A DNA stretch of 7,196 nt from an uncultured Planctomycetaceae bacterium. GTDB lineage: Bacteria > Planctomycetota > Planctomycetia > Pirellulales > Lacipirellulaceae. The stretch lies in NCBI GenBank assembly GCA_937860165.1, contig CALMBE010000133.1, positions 1-7,196 on the forward strand, written 5' to 3'. The stretch's first letter is position 1. Every line of letters starts with the position of its first letter. A program made the translations under genes and the position numbers. Below, piece by piece: positions 5,789 through 7,196 of this stretch. The notes below the pieces were generated by a model. It ran no database searches. It was not told the origin of the DNA and worked only from the letters and a program-made list of their open reading frames with translations.

Positions 5789-6031
5789 GTGAACGACGAC
5801 GACATCAACGTGTTAGCGCTGGTCAAGGGCCGCGAGCGTTACATCTTTTTGTACGATGACTCGCAGCGGGCCGAGGCCTTGCGCATTCTCGGTCGCTACG
5901 CTTCCAATCCTGAACTGAGCTTTAGCTGGTACGACGCCGCTGTGCTCAGCCAGAAGATTCGCCAAATGAGCACCGAGAGCAAACCGAAGAATCGCATCTC
6001 GCTCACGCAGCAACTCGACTTCGAAGAGTAA
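5789..6031 (+). CDS. Small conserved-looking protein, 80 aa, function unknown
   Basis: 80-aa protein with GTG start. The frame is open further left to 5672, but those 39 codons read as non-protein (many Cys, Pro, Arg and His) and cover hairpin DNA. GGAG (5775-5778) lies 10 nt before the GTG, a usable ribosome site. The protein begins NDDDINVLALVKGRERYIF, which looks like two beta strands joined by a turn. A helix with LRILGRYASNPELSFSWYDAA and a Lys/Gln-rich helix to about residue 66 follow, and the end is acidic (LDFEE). There is no signal or membrane segment, so it is cytoplasmic. I associate this type of protein with planctomycetes but know no function and see no catalytic motif. It lies 179 bp after the lipoprotein gene and is followed by a possible terminator, so it may be transcribed alone. 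Confidence 0.8.
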   Translation: MNDDDINVLALVKGRERYIFLYDDSQRAEALRILGRYASNPELSFSWYDAAVLSQKIRQMSTESKPKNRISLTQQLDFEE

Positions 6032-6062
6032 GTTGGAAAGTGGCTGGTGGCTGGTTGTTGGT
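6032..6062 (+). repeat. Heptanucleotide repeat array D (GTGGCTG)
   Basis: Starting directly after the stop of the small gene, 7-mers run GTGGCTG (6040-6046), GTGGCTG (6047-6053), GTTGTTG (6054-6060), then a truncated GTG. A degenerate unit, GTTGGAA (6032-6038), lies upstream, shifted by one base. The consensus GTNNNTG fits arrays B and E. Array E on the other side of the REPIN-like element is in inverted orientation. Confidence 0.6.
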
Positions 6063-6067
6063 GCGAA

Positions 6068-6092
6068 TCGCCTCCGGCGAATGTTGTTTTCT
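6068..6092 (+). terminator. Possible intrinsic terminator after the small gene
   Basis: TCGCC (6068-6072) and GGCGA (6076-6080) pair around TCC, and the T-rich stretch ATGTTGTTTTCT (6081-6092) follows. The stem is short (5 bp) but GC-rich. It lies 37 bp past the stop of the 80-aa gene and would separate it from the recombinase gene. Confidence 0.45.
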
Positions 6093-6125
6093 AACCTGAT
6101 AGTGCTGCGTCAAAGTCAAAAGTAG

Positions 6126-6204
6126 GGGTGCTACTGTCCGGCTTGTCCGGCAGTGGATTTCTGGAACACGCTTCGCACTGCCAGCAAGCTGGACAGTGGC
6201 ACCC
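6126..6204. repeat. REPIN-like double palindrome
   Basis: The left arm (6126-6155) and the right arm (6176-6204) are imperfect inverted copies of about 30 bp that share GGGTGC(T/C)ACTGTCC and the end GGCAGTG, with a 20-nt spacer. Each arm also folds on itself: ACTG.CCGG against CCGGCAGT on the left (6132-6154), CACTGCCAGC against GCTGGaCAGTG on the right (6176-6198). GTAG (6122-6125) precedes the left arm, and TAG precedes the inverted right arm. Two inverted REP hairpins with a short spacer define a REPIN, a non-autonomous element moved by RAYT transposases. No transposase gene is in the window. Confidence 0.65.
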
Positions 6205-6225
6205 TAAAACCAACATGTGAAAGAG

Positions 6226-6253
6226 CACTCACCACTCACCACTAACCACCAAC
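6226..6253 (-). repeat. Heptanucleotide repeat array E (CACTCAC)
   Basis: Four perfect-phase 7-mers: CACTCAC, CACTCAC, CACTAAC and CACCAAC, followed by CC and the ATG at 6256. On the minus strand the units read GTTGGTG, GTTAGTG, GTGAGTG, GTGAGTG and fit consensus GTNNGTG. It ends two bases before the recombinase start and thus forms its whole immediate leader, C/A-rich and without a Shine-Dalgarno site. Confidence 0.75.
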
Positions 6254-6255
6254 CC

Positions 6256-7155
6256 ATGCAACGCGAAATCGCCCGATTCTTGCAGCACTTGCATGTCGAA
6301 CGGGGTGCCTCGCCCCATACGCTCAAGAGCTACCGCGAAGACCTCACGGCGATTGCTGAGTATTTCACTGCGGAAGATGGAACTTGCCCCGAGCCGGGCG
6401 AAATAACCTCGGTCGAACTGCGGGGTCTGCTCTCAGCACTGCACGAAGCCGGGTACGCCAAGAGTTCCATCGCCCGCAAGTTGGCCTCGCTGCGAAGTTT
6501 CTACCGCTTCGGTCAACGCGAAGGATGGGCGTCCAGCAATCCCGCCAAGGCGCTCCGCAACCCCCGCAAGGCACACCTATTGCCGCATTTTTTGTCGACC
6601 GATGAAATCGATAAACTTCTCTCGGCCCCGCAAGGTAAATCCGCGATGGCCCTGCGGGATCGGGCGATACTGGAAACCCTCTACACGGCTGGCCTGCGGG
6701 TGAGTGAGTTGGTGGACCTCTGCGAGGGCGACTTGGATTTTCCGCAGGGCATCTTGCGCGTCCGGGGCAAAGGCCGCAAGGAACGGCTCGCCCCCCTAGG
6801 TTCGTTCGCCGACAAGGCCCTGCACGCTTGGTTGATACAACGGAAACTGGCGCCTCAGGAATCGGCAGGTCGCGCGGCCCCCGTGTTCGTCAATCGCTTC
6901 GGCACCCGGCTCACAACACGCAGCGTGGGGCGGATGTTGGAAAAGTATCTGCGCGAGACGGGGCTCGATCGCCGCACCAGTCCGCACACCCTGCGGCACA
7001 GCTTTGCCACGCATTTGCTGGATCGCGGGGCGGATATCCGCAGTGTGCAAGAATTGCTGGGTCACAAAAGCCTCGTGACGACGCAGATCTACACCCACGT
7101 CAGCACCAACAATCTCCGCCAAGCCTACGAAAAAGCCCACCCCCGGGCCCGATAA
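6256..7155 (+). CDS. xerC: Tyrosine recombinase XerC/XerD family
   Basis: 299-aa site-specific recombinase, the normal length for Xer proteins, which resolve chromosome dimers at dif near the terminus. The N-terminal DNA-binding domain (about 1-95) has HVERGASPHTLKSYREDL at 13-30. The catalytic domain shows all six active residues: Arg148 in TAGLRVSEL, Lys172 in RGKGRKERL, His244 and Arg247 in PHTLRHSFATHLL, His270 in LLGHKSL and nucleophile Tyr279 in TQIYTHV. It ends with the typical HPRAR. ATG 6256 was chosen over GTG 6217 because the extra 13 codons only translate repeat array E; with this start the active residues fall on the same numbers as in E. coli XerD. N-terminal wording (SPHTL, VQELLGH) is closer to XerC, so the C/D assignment is open. 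Encoded alone on the plus strand. Confidence 0.93.
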   Translation: MQREIARFLQHLHVERGASPHTLKSYREDLTAIAEYFTAEDGTCPEPGEITSVELRGLLSALHEAGYAKSSIARKLASLRSFYRFGQREGWASSNPAKALRNPRKAHLLPHFLSTDEIDKLLSAPQGKSAMALRDRAILETLYTAGLRVSELVDLCEGDLDFPQGILRVRGKGRKERLAPLGSFADKALHAWLIQRKLAPQESAGRAAPVFVNRFGTRLTTRSVGRMLEKYLRETGLDRRTSPHTLRHSFATHLLDRGADIRSVQELLGHKSLVTTQIYTHVSTNNLRQAYEKAHPRAR

Positions 7156-7160
7156 TTCTC

Positions 7161-7182
7161 GCCGCTTGCGGCTTAGCCTTTT
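7161..7182 (+). terminator. Possible terminator of the recombinase gene
   Basis: GCCG-CTTG-CGGC (7161-7172) forms a tight stem with a stable C(UUG)G-type loop, starting 5 bp after the TAA stop. TTAGCCTTTT (7173-7182) follows, an interrupted T-tract. The stem and the CGGCTT flank resemble the hairpin after the nuclease gene, so it may be an extragenic repeat that serves as a transcript end. Confidence 0.45.
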
Positions 7183-7196
7183 CCCAGCCCCTCTGT

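Noticed and set aside
5452..5826. Minus-strand open frame (124 aa) over the 5610-5788 gap
   Set aside because: It overlaps the ends of two plus-strand genes, runs through palindromic DNA and shows no protein-like pattern.

Overview
The window looks like chromosomal DNA of a GC-rich Gram-negative bacterium, most likely a planctomycete of the Pirellulales type. This is an inference. It rests on the export-protein/TPR-lipoprotein pair, on lipoproteins with long Glu/Pro-rich linkers, on an 80-residue protein of a kind I associate only with planctomycetes, on starts that often lack a Shine-Dalgarno sequence, and on intergenic DNA full of hairpins and heptanucleotide repeats. No search was run. I see no tRNA, rRNA, CRISPR array, insertion sequence or phage gene.

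Layout. Positions 1-83 probably hold the last codons of a plus-strand gene. A gap with one REP-like hairpin (147-181) follows. Two minus-strand genes come next, read from right to left as a probable two-gene operon. The first is a lipoprotein with a Pro/Glu-rich linker and TPR-like helices (1505-2983). After 49 bp comes a secreted polysaccharide export protein of the Wza/PES-SLBB type (262-1455). Upstream of them, also on the minus strand, is a complete metallo-beta-lactamase/beta-CASP nuclease (3186-4148). A 300-bp divergent intergenic region (4149-4448) carries three successive 7-bp-period repeat arrays, one of them a G-quadruplex-capable poly(C)/poly(G) tract, and two hairpins. The right part is all plus strand: a lipoprotein of unknown function with a CsgG/LpoB-like N-terminal block (4449-5609), an 80-aa conserved-looking protein (5789-6031) and a Xer tyrosine recombinase (6256-7155). 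Between the last two lies a nest of repeats: inverted heptad arrays flanking a double-hairpin, REPIN-like element.

How the parts may work together. The export protein and the TPR lipoprotein plausibly act in one envelope process, export of a polysaccharide or assembly of a surface structure. The second lipoprotein shares the layout of lipobox, acidic linker and folded C-terminal block, but lies in a separate unit. The nuclease and the recombinase are stand-alone nucleic-acid enzymes, and nothing in the window ties them to the envelope genes.

The most unusual feature is the intergenic DNA. Five separate arrays all have a period of exactly seven bases, and three of them fit one consensus, GTNNNTG, in both orientations. 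Two annotated-looking starts change on inspection: the TPR lipoprotein starts at 2983 (lipobox and a good ribosome site), and the recombinase starts at 6256, because the longer reading would translate a repeat array.
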